DNA of 64,000 nucleotides from Limosilactobacillus kribbianus (lineage in GTDB: Bacteria > Bacillota > Bacilli > Lactobacillales > Lactobacillaceae): contig NZ_JAOVYZ010000004.1 in the NCBI RefSeq assembly GCF_026413145.1, forward strand, positions 31,436 to 95,435. Direction: 5' to 3'. Within the stretch, counting starts at the first letter, position 1; the number at the start of each line of letters is the position of its first letter. The translations under genes were made by a program, and so were the position numbers. This document shows, piece after piece, positions 1 through 7,440 of the stretch. The notes below the pieces were generated by a model that did not search any database, was not told the DNA's origin, and saw only the letters and a program-made list of their open reading frames with translations.

Positions 1-1016
1 TCAACGAGGGTTACGCGGACGATAACGACACGACGGACCTGCTCGATTCTGCCGAGCAGTCGATCCTGCATGTGTCGGAATCCAACGACCAGAATGGCTT
101 TCAGGACATCGAAACCGTCCTGAACCAAACGATGAATCACATCGAAGCCCTGTCCGGCAACGATTCGGACGTGACGGGATTAGAGACCGGCTATCCGCAA
201 TTGGATAAGATGACGACCGGTTTTCACCCGGATGAGCTGATCATTATTGCCGCTCGGCCGGCCGTAGGGAAGACCGCCTTTGCCTTAAATATTGCCCAGA
301 ACGTGGCGACGAAGACCAATAACGCCGTCGCCATCTTCAGCCTGGAAATGGGGGCCGAGTCGCTGGTCAACCGGATGCTCTGTGCGGAAGGCAACATCGA
401 CGCCAACCACCTGCGGACCGGGAACCTGACTAGCGACGAATGGGAGAGTCTGTTCTTCGCGGCTGGAACTCTGTCGAATGCCCAGATCTACATCGATGAC
501 ACGGCGGGGATTAAAGTGGCCGAGATTCGGGCCCGTTGCCGGCGGTTAAAGAAGGAAAACAAGAACTTGGGGCTGATCGTGATCGATTACCTCCAGCTGA
601 TTGAAGGGAGCAATCCCGATAATCGGCAGCAGGAAGTTTCAGAGATTTCCCGGCAACTCAAAAAACTAGCCAAGGAGCTGGAAGTGCCGGTCATCGCCCT
701 TTCCCAGCTTTCCCGGGGGGTCGAGCAGCGTCAGGACAAGCGGCCGGTGCTGTCCGATATCCGTGAATCCGGGTCAATCGAGCAGGATGCCGACATCGTT
801 AGTTTCCTCTACCGTGACGACTACTATGAGCACGACGAGGGTGATAATGATGACAATAACCAGGGGAATGGCGGCAACGATGACGATTCCAATGTCAGTG
901 AAGTCGAAGTCATCGTCGAAAAGAACCGGAGTGGTCCGCGGGGAACGGTCAAACTGTTATTTGCTAAGTCCTATAACAAGTTTGCCTCCGTGGCCTACGT
1001 GCCGGAAGAGCAATAA
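1..1016 (+). CDS. dnaB: Replicative DNA helicase DnaB, 3' part (start lies before the window)
   Basis: This is the C-terminal RecA-like motor of the hexameric replicative helicase that unwinds DNA ahead of the fork. The reading frame (codons from base 3) is open from the first base, so the N-terminal primase-interaction domain lies upstream of the window; a GTG at 72 is internal. A Walker A motif (ARPAVGKTAFALN) is encoded near 250-285, the Walker B segment LIVIDYLQLI near 575-605, and the conserved SIEQDADIVSFLYR block near 775-815. An Asp/Asn/Gly-rich insert of about 25 residues follows the RDDYYE segment (near 830-895), before the standard EVIVEKNRSGPRGTV ending; acidic inserts of variable length occur here in lactobacilli. 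dnaB close to walRK fits an origin-proximal location. Confidence 0.97.
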   Translation, partial: NEGYADDNDTTDLLDSAEQSILHVSESNDQNGFQDIETVLNQTMNHIEALSGNDSDVTGLETGYPQLDKMTTGFHPDELIIIAARPAVGKTAFALNIAQNVATKTNNAVAIFSLEMGAESLVNRMLCAEGNIDANHLRTGNLTSDEWESLFFAAGTLSNAQIYIDDTAGIKVAEIRARCRRLKKENKNLGLIVIDYLQLIEGSNPDNRQQEVSEISRQLKKLAKELEVPVIALSQLSRGVEQRQDKRPVLSDIRESGSIEQDADIVSFLYRDDYYEHDEGDNDDNNQGNGGNDDDSNVSEVEVIVEKNRSGPRGTVKLLFAKSYNKFASVAYVPEEQ

Positions 1017-1110
1017 ATCTACAAAATGTTAATAAAGGGGCGTTTCAGGATAACTGGAGGGCTCTTTTCGTTCGCTTAGGATAATAATCAAAATATGAGG
1101 AGGCGCTAAA

Positions 1111-2313
1111 ATGGGTCGTCAAACAAAGGGAATTGAATTGAAATGGCTGCTGCAGGGAATGTTCTTCGGCAGCATCGGCAACAGCTTCGTCTGGCCGCTG
1201 ACTACGATTTATATGCACCAACAGCTACACGAATCACTGACCGTATCGGGGATTGTCCTGCTGTTTTATTCGGGTGCGAACGTGGTTGGCAGCTACATCA
1301 GCGGTCTGCTGTTTGACAAGCGGAATCCGCGGCACCTGATGCTAGCCGGGGTCAGCCTGGCCACGGTGGTGATCGCCACGATGATTTTCTTCAATGACTG
1401 GCCCATCTACGCCATCCTGCTAACGGCGATTGGCTTCTTCAACGGCTGGATCATCACGATGGTCAATTCCTTTGGAACCAAGCTGCGGATGGACGGGCGT
1501 TACGTCTTTAACATGCTCTACTTCGCCAACAACTTAGGGATGGTGATCGGAACCACAATTGTTGGTCCGCTCTACCAGTATGCCCACGGGAACATCTCGC
1601 CGCTCTTCTCGATTACGACAGTCCTCTATGTTCTCTTCACCCTGGTGGTCTTCCTCTTCTTCCATGAAGATCCACATCCGCAACCGGTGGATGAGGCCCG
1701 CTTCAAGAGCGACGAGCCCGCAGTAACCAAGATTCCGCGGGCCAACCTTTGGATCAGCTGGATCTTCTTTATCACTCTATGCATCGTCTGGACGATGTAT
1801 GAGCAATGGTCGAGCAACCTCTCAGTCTTCATGACTAGTCAGGGGATTTCAATGACCAAGTACAGTCTGCTCTGGACGATTAACGGGATCCTGGTCGTTC
1901 TCATGCAGCTCATTTTGACCTGGCTGAACCGCTTTTACAACAATCCCTATGCTCAGGTTTACGTTGGCATCTTTACCGTCGGCCTCTCCTTTGTCCTCCT
2001 ACTCTTTGCGACAAACTACCTCTGGTTCGTAATTGCGATGGTGATTTTGACGATTGGTGAAGCTACGGCCTTTCCGACGATGCCGGCAATCGTCAACACT
2101 CTCTCGCCCGTTGAGGTCAAGGGAAAATACCAGGGGATTCTCAACGCCTTTTCCTCACTGGGCAAGGCGTTCGGCCCGCTTTTTGGTGGGGTGGTCATCG
2201 GTGCAGCCTCCTACCACGTCCTTTTTGTGATTTGCGCGGCCTCAATCTTTATTATGGAAATTATTGTGGTGCTGGTTGTCTGGCTGCAAAAGCCACATAC
2301 GGTTAAGTACTAA
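1111..2313 (+). CDS. MFS transporter (drug-efflux-like), 12 predicted TM segments
   Basis: A 400-residue hydrophobic protein with the length and helix spacing of a 12-TM major facilitator. After TM2 the loop reads SGLLFDKRNPRHLM, the MFS motif-A region (G-x-x-x-D-R/K). A charged central loop near residues 190-210 (HEDPHPQPVDEARFKSDEP) separates the two six-helix halves. The start follows a good ribosome site (GAGGAGG at about 1099). It lies 94 bases after dnaB and only 14 bases before the small zinc-ribbon gene, so those two are probably co-transcribed. The substrate is unknown; multidrug efflux is the usual guess for this family and is inference. Confidence 0.85.
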   Translation: MGRQTKGIELKWLLQGMFFGSIGNSFVWPLTTIYMHQQLHESLTVSGIVLLFYSGANVVGSYISGLLFDKRNPRHLMLAGVSLATVVIATMIFFNDWPIYAILLTAIGFFNGWIITMVNSFGTKLRMDGRYVFNMLYFANNLGMVIGTTIVGPLYQYAHGNISPLFSITTVLYVLFTLVVFLFFHEDPHPQPVDEARFKSDEPAVTKIPRANLWISWIFFITLCIVWTMYEQWSSNLSVFMTSQGISMTKYSLLWTINGILVVLMQLILTWLNRFYNNPYAQVYVGIFTVGLSFVLLLFATNYLWFVIAMVILTIGEATAFPTMPAIVNTLSPVEVKGKYQGILNAFSSLGKAFGPLFGGVVIGAASYHVLFVICAASIFIMEIIVVLVVWLQKPHTVKY

Positions 2314-2327
2314 AGAAGGCGTTATCT

Positions 2328-2639
2328 GTGTTTTATAATAATTTCGATCGGGTCCACAGCGAAGATCGTTTCGGCATGGTTGGTAAGACCGGCGATGACT
2401 TTCGAGAAGATCGCCGATTGAGGATTGTCTGCTACAAGTGTCACCAGGCTCCCTTGGTCATCGCCGAGCGCAATTGGATGGACACTAATAATGACAATTC
2501 CCAGCGCTACCAAATTGTTGTGGCGTGTGAGCATTGCGGCGCGGTTGACGAATTCATTGTTAATGACGGCCGGGAAGGGAAAATCAGTAAGTTAAAACAT
2601 GGCCGGTGCCCGGTCAGTGCTGATCAAATTGAAGATTAA
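2328..2639 (+). CDS. Small zinc-ribbon-like protein of unknown function
   Basis: A 103-residue cytosolic protein with two CxxC knuckles, CYKC (about residue 35) and CEHC (about residue 68), spaced as in a zinc ribbon. A further Cys lies near the C-terminus. The GTG start at 2328 is chosen because AAGAAGGC precedes it at a normal distance. It sits 14 bases behind the MFS gene and is followed by a terminator. I do not recognise the family beyond the metal-binding motif; no enzymatic motif is visible. Confidence 0.7.
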   Translation: MFYNNFDRVHSEDRFGMVGKTGDDFREDRRLRIVCYKCHQAPLVIAERNWMDTNNDNSQRYQIVVACEHCGAVDEFIVNDGREGKISKLKHGRCPVSADQIED

Positions 2640-2641
2640 AG

Positions 2642-2668
2642 AAAATCGTCCTGCAGAGGGCGATTTTT
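2642..2668 (+). terminator. Rho-independent terminator after the MFS/zinc-ribbon pair
   Basis: AAAATCG-CCT paired with AGG-CGATTTT around a GCAG loop, ending in a T run, immediately after the stop codon. Confidence 0.8.
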
Positions 2669-2773
2669 AAATATCCCGGTATGAATAAATAATCATTTTT
2701 AGCGGCACAATTGAACAAGCAGCTAGCGCCTGGTAGTAGTAGCTTGTTGGTGACAATAATTCCTAGAGCTTTT

Positions 2774-2811
2774 AAGAAAACGCTTTCTTGAAATTCCCAT
2801 TGTGATAAGAT
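2774..2811 (+). promoter_or_regulatory. cre-like CcpA site overlapping the promoter of the zinc alcohol dehydrogenase
   Basis: AAGAAAACGCTTTCTT (2774-2789) is close to a palindromic cre (consensus WTGNAANCGNWNNCW), differing mainly at the outer TG/CA positions. A -10 hexamer TAAGAT lies at 2806-2811 and the weak -35 region (TTTCTT, 2784-2789) falls inside the box. CcpA bound here would compete with RNA polymerase, so catabolite repression is inferred. Confidence 0.6.
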
Positions 2812-2855
2812 GAATTTGTTGGGTAATTAGACAAATTTAGAGAGGATGTTGTTCT

Positions 2856-3977
2856 ATGAAGATTAAAGCTGCTGTTGTTGACAAAAAGGGCGCTCAATTT
2901 GACATCCGCGATGACGTTGAACTGGCCGACATGCAGGCGGACGACCTGCAGATTCACATGGTTGCTTCTGGAATCTGCCACTCTGACGAAGCTCTGCGGA
3001 AGGGTGATGCCGAGATTGGCTACCCGATCATCCTGGGTCACGAAGGTGCCGGGATCGTTGAAAAGGTTGGTCCAGAAGTTAAGAACTTTAAGCCGGGCGA
3101 CCACGTTATCCTCTCCTTCTACGGTTGTGGTAACTGTATCAACTGTCTGAAGGGGAAGCCAACTAAGTGCCTGAACTACGCGGCCAACAACCTCTCTGGG
3201 GTTCGTCCGGACGGGAGTGCTCACTTCACCGAAGATGGGCACCAGGTTGACGACATGTTCGACCAATCCTCATTTACCACGACCACGGTAGTTCGGGAGC
3301 GGAACGCCGTGAAAGTACCAAAGGACTTGGACCTGCGGAAGCTCGGCCCACTGGGTTGTGGTTACGTGACCGGCTCCGGAACGGTCTTTAATACCTTGAA
3401 GCCAGAACCAGGCTCAACAATTGCCGTTGCTGGGACTGGAGCTGTTGGGTTAGCCGCAATGATGGCCGGCAAGATCTCCGGCTGCACCAAGGTCATCGCC
3501 ATCGACCGGGTTCCAGAGCGGTTGGAATTAGCCAAGGAACTGGGTGCTACGGATGCGATCAACACCAACGACACCGACATGGTCAAGGCCGTCCAAGATC
3601 TGACCGACGGCAAAGGGGTTGACTACATCGTTGATACGACCGGGGTTACCAAGGTAATGCAGGACTGCATCCAGGCCCTTGCCCAGGGTGGGGTCCTGGC
3701 AGCAATCGCCGTTACTGCCAACCACATCGACGTCAACACCTGGGACGACCTGTGCCCAGCCGACCGGACGATTGTCGGTGTTAACATGGGTGACTCAATC
3801 CCACAGGTGGACATTCCACGGCTGATTGAATTCTACAAGCAGGGGATGTTCGATTTCGATAAGACCGAGAAGTTCTATGACTTTGCCGACATCAACCAGG
3901 CCAACGCTGACTCTGTTTCCGGCAAGACCATTAAGCCAGTTTTGATCATCGACCCAGACTACCAGCCTGGAAAGTAA
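2856..3977 (+). CDS. Zinc-dependent alcohol dehydrogenase (MDR superfamily)
   Basis: A 373-residue medium-chain NAD(P)-dependent alcohol dehydrogenase, which interconverts alcohols and aldehydes/ketones. The catalytic zinc site is visible as SGICHSDE near residue 40 and GHEGAGIVE near 65. The structural zinc lobe C-x2-C-x2-C-x7-C (CGNCINCLKGKPTKC) is near residues 92-106. The Rossmann motif GTGAVGLAAM is near 195, followed by an acidic residue (AIDR) that favours NAD over NADP. Length and motif order match the aryl/benzyl-alcohol dehydrogenase group. It is monocistronic, between a cre-overlapped promoter and a terminator, and codon use suggests high expression. The true substrate cannot be read from sequence. 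Confidence 0.9.
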   Translation: MKIKAAVVDKKGAQFDIRDDVELADMQADDLQIHMVASGICHSDEALRKGDAEIGYPIILGHEGAGIVEKVGPEVKNFKPGDHVILSFYGCGNCINCLKGKPTKCLNYAANNLSGVRPDGSAHFTEDGHQVDDMFDQSSFTTTTVVRERNAVKVPKDLDLRKLGPLGCGYVTGSGTVFNTLKPEPGSTIAVAGTGAVGLAAMMAGKISGCTKVIAIDRVPERLELAKELGATDAINTNDTDMVKAVQDLTDGKGVDYIVDTTGVTKVMQDCIQALAQGGVLAAIAVTANHIDVNTWDDLCPADRTIVGVNMGDSIPQVDIPRLIEFYKQGMFDFDKTEKFYDFADINQANADSVSGKTIKPVLIIDPDYQPGK

Positions 3978-3993
3978 CAATTGAAAATGATTG

Positions 3994-4019
3994 AAGGGAG
4001 CAATGCGACTCCCTTTTTT
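3994..4019 (+). terminator. Terminator after the zinc alcohol dehydrogenase
   Basis: AAGGGAG-CAATGCGA-CTCCCTT stem followed by a run of T. Confidence 0.85.
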
Positions 4020-4046
4020 ATTTGGTGCGAAAGGAGAAGGGCGACG

Positions 4047-4060
4047 ATTTCCCGGGAAAT
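4047..4060. promoter_or_regulatory. Perfect 14-bp palindrome ATTTCCCGGGAAAT upstream of the PPK2 gene
   Basis: The same palindrome recurs at 26025 and, within a promoter spacer, at 62247. Here it is intergenic, about 35 bases upstream of a likely extended -10, and may be an operator. The binding protein is unknown. Confidence 0.4.
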
Positions 4061-4095
4061 ATCAGTGCCCTTTCACTAGCGAATCACTTTACTTA

Positions 4096-4104
4096 TGTTA
4101 GAAT
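4096..4104 (+). promoter_or_regulatory. Extended -10 promoter element of the PPK2 gene
   Basis: TGT-TAGAAT (TG at 4096, hexamer 4099-4104) sits 23 bases before the start codon. No good -35 hexamer is visible, as expected for an extended -10 promoter. A start near 4111 would leave a short leader just holding the ribosome site. Confidence 0.5.
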
Positions 4105-4127
4105 GGACCAAAAGGGAAGGTGAAGGA

Positions 4128-5018
4128 ATGGATACTAAGCAATACCGATTCACGAAGGATGACTTTGACATTCGAAAGGCCCCAACCTGGGTGGCCGACT
4201 CAGCTGACCAACTTGATGATATCAAGAAGAAGATCGCGTCGAACGTTAAGCGGATCAAGTCCGCGCAGCGCAAGATGTACGCCCGGCATCGCTACGGGGT
4301 TCTCGTAGTTTTTCAGGCAATGGATGCGGCCGGGAAGGACAGCATGATTACCCACATCTTTTCTGGGGTCAATCCGGTGGGCTTCAAGATTGCTAACTTC
4401 AAGCAGCCGACCGCGCTTGAAATCCAGCACGATTACCTCTGGCGAATTAATGAGGCCCTGCCCGAACGTGGCTCGTTCGGGGTTTTCAACCGGTCCTACT
4501 ACGAGGATGTCTTGGTCTCCCGGGTCCACCCGGAGCTGATCATGAAGGCTAACTTGCCGGAGGTCAATACCATCCTAGATGTCAACAAGGACTTCTTCGA
4601 ACGGCGCTACGAGGACATTCGCCAGTACGAAAAGTACCTTTCCCGCAACGGCTATGTGATTCTGAAATTCTTCCTGCATATTTCCAAGGATGAGCAGCGG
4701 AAACGGTTCCTGTCCCGGATTGAAACGCCGCGGAAAAATTGGAAGTTCTCAGCGGCGGATATTCGGGAACGGAAATACTGGGACAAGTATCAGCGGGCTT
4801 ATGATAAGGCGATCAACGCCACGGCTACCAAAAAGAACCCGTGGTATGTCATCCCGTCCGATGACAAGTGGTATTCCCGCCTGATTGTTTCCGACATCAT
4901 TACCAAACGAGTTGAGAAGATGCCCCTGGCCTATCCAGAGATGACACCGGAACAGGAAGGTCAACTGGCGGAGGCCCACCAGATTCTCCTGGACGAGGGC
5001 AAAAATAAGAAAAAGTAA
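4128..5018 (+). CDS. PPK2-family polyphosphate:nucleotide phosphotransferase
   Basis: A 296-residue kinase-like protein of the polyphosphate kinase 2 family, which transfers phosphate between polyphosphate and nucleoside phosphates. The P-loop-like motif FQAMDAAGKDSMI is near residue 62, and the lid/second motif FGVFNRSYYEDVLVSRVHP near residue 115, both diagnostic for PPK2. An in-frame ATG exists at 4095, but the ribosome site GGGAAGGTGAAGG places the start at 4128 and the -10 element overlaps the earlier ATG. The C-terminus is Lys-rich. The gene stands alone between terminators. Which nucleotide it prefers (GDP, ADP, AMP) is not readable here. Confidence 0.9.
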   Translation: MDTKQYRFTKDDFDIRKAPTWVADSADQLDDIKKKIASNVKRIKSAQRKMYARHRYGVLVVFQAMDAAGKDSMITHIFSGVNPVGFKIANFKQPTALEIQHDYLWRINEALPERGSFGVFNRSYYEDVLVSRVHPELIMKANLPEVNTILDVNKDFFERRYEDIRQYEKYLSRNGYVILKFFLHISKDEQRKRFLSRIETPRKNWKFSAADIRERKYWDKYQRAYDKAINATATKKNPWYVIPSDDKWYSRLIVSDIITKRVEKMPLAYPEMTPEQEGQLAEAHQILLDEGKNKKK

Positions 5019-5021
5019 GTA

Positions 5022-5062
5022 AAAAACGACGCAAGCTTGGATTAGAAGCTTGCGCCGTTTTG
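5022..5062 (+). terminator. Terminator after the PPK2 gene
   Basis: Long stem AAAACG-CGCAAGCTT / AAGCTTGCG-CGTTTT with a seven-base loop, then a T-rich tail. The next gene (tRNA-Lys) is on the other strand. Confidence 0.85.
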
Positions 5063-5111
5063 ATTTTAATTATAGAAATAAAAAAACACCCGCCGAAGCG
5101 AGTGGATATGA

Positions 5112-5184
5112 TGGGCAGTCAGGGGATCGAACCCTGGACCCACGGATTAAGAGTCCGTTGCTCTGCCAGCTGAGCTAACTGCCC
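5112..5184 (-). tRNA. tRNA-Lys (anticodon CTT), copy 1
   Basis: 73 bases folding as a full cloverleaf on the minus strand: acceptor GGGCAGT/ACTGCCC with discriminator A, TA at 8-9, D stem GCTC/GAGC, anticodon stem ACGGA/TCCGT around CTCTTAA (anticodon CTT), and T arm CAGGG-TTCGATC-CCCTG. CCA is not encoded. The gene is identical to the copy at 7200-7272. Confidence 0.97.
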
Positions 5185-5291
5185 ATGTCATTGACAACGG
5201 TTATTATATTATCAGATTGCTGGCAGTTTGGCAAGAACTTTTTTAAAAAGAATCGCCATTCTATTTTCTCGTTAAGGGGAGCTCCGTAAAT

Positions 5292-5516
5292 TTAACCGTT
5301 AAGGCCCAAAACAAACAGTAAAATCGCCACTAAGCAGCCAATCATGATGTAGCTAAGTCCCAGTGCCCGGTGGTGTTTTGCAATCAATGAATCATTCATT
5401 CGGGGAAGGCGACTGTGTAATATTTGGTACCAATCTTCTTTTCCCCGAAAGATCTGCCAGCCCCAAAAAGCAATTAGGAGCGGGAAAATGAGCAATAAGA
5501 TTAGAACAACGGACAT
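5292..5516 (-). CDS. Small two-helix membrane protein, unknown function
   Basis: A 74-residue protein with a hydrophobic helix at each end: MSVVLILLLIFPLLIAFWGW at the N-terminus and ALGLSYIMIGCLVAILLFVL near the C-terminus. The loop between them is basic and polar (residues 22-50). The frame is open further upstream, but GGAGG seven bases before the ATG at 5516 fixes this start. It lies behind the aldo/keto reductase terminator on the opposite side, within the segment bracketed by the two tRNA-Lys genes. No family recognised. Confidence 0.65.
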   Translation of the reverse strand: MSVVLILLLIFPLLIAFWGWQIFRGKEDWYQILHSRLPRMNDSLIAKHHRALGLSYIMIGCLVAILLFVLGLNG

Positions 5517-5586
5517 GGGTGAACCTCCGATTATTAAACCAAATTCAGTCAATATCAATTTGAGCTTATTTAGAACGCGGCATCCC

Positions 5587-5618
5587 AAAAAACAGCAGGC
5601 TCCGAATGAAACCTGCTG
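5587..5618 (-). terminator. Terminator after the aldo/keto reductase (minus strand)
   Basis: On the minus strand CAGCAGG...CCTGCTG is followed by six T. Confidence 0.8.
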
Positions 5619-5624
5619 CTAATA

Positions 5625-6578
5625 TTAAGGTAGCTTGTGACCAGCTGCCAGGTAAAGGTCATACCATTCCTGGTTGGTTAACTTCACGTCGGCACCCTTG
5701 GCACTGTCGGCGATGTGGGCCGGGTTCATGGTGCCGATGATCATCTGCATCTGAGCCGGGTGCTTGAGAATCCAAGCCGCGGCGATGGCGTTCTTGCCGA
5801 CACCATATTGATCGGCGAGCTTTTGAAGGGCCTGGTTCAGTTCCGGATAGTCGGGATTGTTGATGAAGGTTCCCTCGAAGTTGCCGTACTGGAACGGTGA
5901 CCAGGTTTGAATCGTGACGTGGTGCTGGCGGGAGAATTCTAGCAAGCCGCCATCGTGATCGACCGAATCGGCGTCGAGCATGTTAGTGTGAATACCGCGG
6001 TCGACCATTCCGGTGTGCATCAGGCCAAACTGTAATTGATTGAACATCAGGTGCTGGCTAACGTGACTCTGGACCAATTCGAATTGTTGGGGATTGAAGT
6101 TCGAAACCCCGAAGAAGCGGACCTTGCCGCTGGCCTGAAGAAGATCGAAGGCTTCTTCGATCCCGTCAAGGTCCATCAGTGGATCCGGGCGGTGCAGGAG
6201 GAGACTGTCGAGGTAGTCGGTGCCCATCCGGGACAGGACTCCGTCGACGGCGTCCAAGATGTGTTCCTTCGTAAATTCATAGCGGCTGCCAAAGACAAAA
6301 CTGCCGTGACTACGGGCCGGATCAATGATGATGCCGACCTTAGATTGAATGAAGAGGTCGCTTCTGTTCGGCTTAGCTTGCTTGAGGGCCTGGCCAAAGA
6401 CTTCTTCGGACTTACCCTGACCATAAATATCAGCCGAATCAATGAAATTAATGCCGTTGTCGTAGGCAGTGTCAATTGCCTGTGCTGCTTCGGCTGGGGT
6501 CTTGGCTTCCATCCGCATGATCCCTAACGCCATTGCTGGAATCTTAAGGGTGGTGGCACCTAAATTAACTTGCTTCAT
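5625..6578 (-). CDS. Aldo/keto reductase (YdhF-like)
   Basis: A 317-residue NADPH-dependent aldo/keto reductase with the (beta/alpha)8 fold. The AKR signature NFIDSADIYGQGKSE (about residues 44-58) carries the catalytic Asp and Tyr. FIQSKVGI near 77 gives the catalytic Lys, and LLLHRPDPLMD near 128 the fourth catalytic position. The C-terminal cofactor segment includes IIGTMNPAHI. The closest well-known relative by motif is E. coli YdhF; the substrate is unknown. The start follows GAAAGGAC. The upstream neighbour on the same strand is an HxlR regulator, which may control it. Confidence 0.9.
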   Translation of the reverse strand: MKQVNLGATTLKIPAMALGIMRMEAKTPAEAAQAIDTAYDNGINFIDSADIYGQGKSEEVFGQALKQAKPNRSDLFIQSKVGIIIDPARSHGSFVFGSRYEFTKEHILDAVDGVLSRMGTDYLDSLLLHRPDPLMDLDGIEEAFDLLQASGKVRFFGVSNFNPQQFELVQSHVSQHLMFNQLQFGLMHTGMVDRGIHTNMLDADSVDHDGGLLEFSRQHHVTIQTWSPFQYGNFEGTFINNPDYPELNQALQKLADQYGVGKNAIAAAWILKHPAQMQMIIGTMNPAHIADSAKGADVKLTNQEWYDLYLAAGHKLP

Positions 6579-6625
6579 AATTAAAAACCGTCCTTTCAGT
6601 ATTGATCCGTTAACTTACACCTATC

Positions 6626-6654
6626 ATGATAAGGAGGTTAGCGAATCCTGACAA
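6626..6654 (-). promoter_or_regulatory. Promoter of the aldo/keto reductase with a -10-overlapping palindrome
   Basis: On the minus strand TTGTCA (6649-6654) and TATCAT (6626-6631) are 17 bases apart. The -10 lies inside the palindrome TATCATGATA (about 6622-6631), a plausible operator for the adjacent HxlR regulator (inference). Confidence 0.6.
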
Positions 6655-6677
6655 GACGGCACCTTTGATTGCCCAGG

Positions 6678-7127
6678 TTACTTGGCGGTACCCTCGTCTT
6701 GCCAGTCACCCAGGTGGTCGGCATCAAACTGCTCATAGAGGGTCCGCAAGCGTTTTTCCTTGAGCTGGCGAACCTCCTGTGTGTTTTCGCAGGTGGGGTG
6801 CTTGATCTCGTAGTCGGCCATGTTGAGAAAGCCCCAAGAACACATCACGTCGAGGAGCGGGAAGAGCGAGCGACCGTGCGCAGTAACGGAGTATTCGACC
6901 TGGACCGGGACGGTGGGAATGACCGTCCGCTTGATGATCTTGTCGGCTTCCAGTTCCCGTAGCTGGGCCGTGAGCGTCTTCTTAGGCGCGGTTTCGAGGT
7001 AGCGCAAAATCTCGCTGTAGCGTTTGGAGCCCGCGGTCTCTAAATAATGAAGAATCAGCGGTTTCCACTTGCCACCGATTACGTCGAGGGTGACTTGAAT
7101 TTCGCTGAGCGCCGTTTTCTTTGCCAT
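6678..7127 (-). CDS. HxlR-family transcriptional regulator
   Basis: A 149-residue winged-helix regulator. The HxlR signature is clear: VIGGKWKPLILHYL near residue 17, RYSEILRYLETAPKKTLTAQ forming the recognition helix, LREL-x-D-K-I-I-KR, and the wing VEYSVTAHGRSL. Two ATGs lie in tandem (7128-7130 and 7125-7127); GAGG spacing favours the second. HxlR proteins often sense aldehydes, quinones or redox state and control neighbouring reductases. The aldo/keto reductase downstream on the same strand is the likely target. No clear promoter of its own is seen between the tRNA terminator and the start. Confidence 0.9.
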   Translation of the reverse strand: MAKKTALSEIQVTLDVIGGKWKPLILHYLETAGSKRYSEILRYLETAPKKTLTAQLRELEADKIIKRTVIPTVPVQVEYSVTAHGRSLFPLLDVMCSWGFLNMADYEIKHPTCENTQEVRQLKEKRLRTLYEQFDADHLGDWQDEGTAK

Positions 7128-7153
7128 CATTATACCTCACAAAAAATTAGAAA

Positions 7154-7187
7154 TAAAAAAAGAGACTGAGATAAAATCTCAATCTCT
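7154..7187 (-). terminator. Terminator after tRNA-Lys copy 2
   Basis: On the minus strand AGAGATTGAGAT / ATCTCAGTCTCT is followed by seven T. It ends only about 25 bases before the HxlR start. Confidence 0.8.
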
Positions 7188-7199
7188 GTAAACCTCTGA

Positions 7200-7272
7200 T
7201 GGGCAGTCAGGGGATCGAACCCTGGACCCACGGATTAAGAGTCCGTTGCTCTGCCAGCTGAGCTAACTGCCC
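7200..7272 (-). tRNA. tRNA-Lys (anticodon CTT), copy 2
   Basis: Identical over all 73 bases to the copy at 5112-5184, with the same cloverleaf and CTT anticodon. Flanks differ except for a base or two at each end. The two copies are in the same orientation, about 2.1 kb apart. Confidence 0.97.
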
Positions 7273-7368
7273 ATATTTGTAACCCCTCAACAAGGTACTT
7301 TACTAATTTATCATTCGACTATGAGATTGTCAAGGCCAACCCGCAAAAAATGTAAAAAAAGCGAGCTG

Positions 7369-7377
7369 TGCTATAAT
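7369..7377 (+). promoter_or_regulatory. Extended -10 promoter of the walRK operon
   Basis: TGC-TATAAT is a perfect -10 with the TGn extension, 63 bases before walR. The -35 region is poor. Confidence 0.7.
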
Positions 7378-7440
7378 AGGGGCACGGTTATTAAGTTTGA
7401 GTTAAATTAAATCAATCACCCAGTGGAGGGGATTCTTGAG

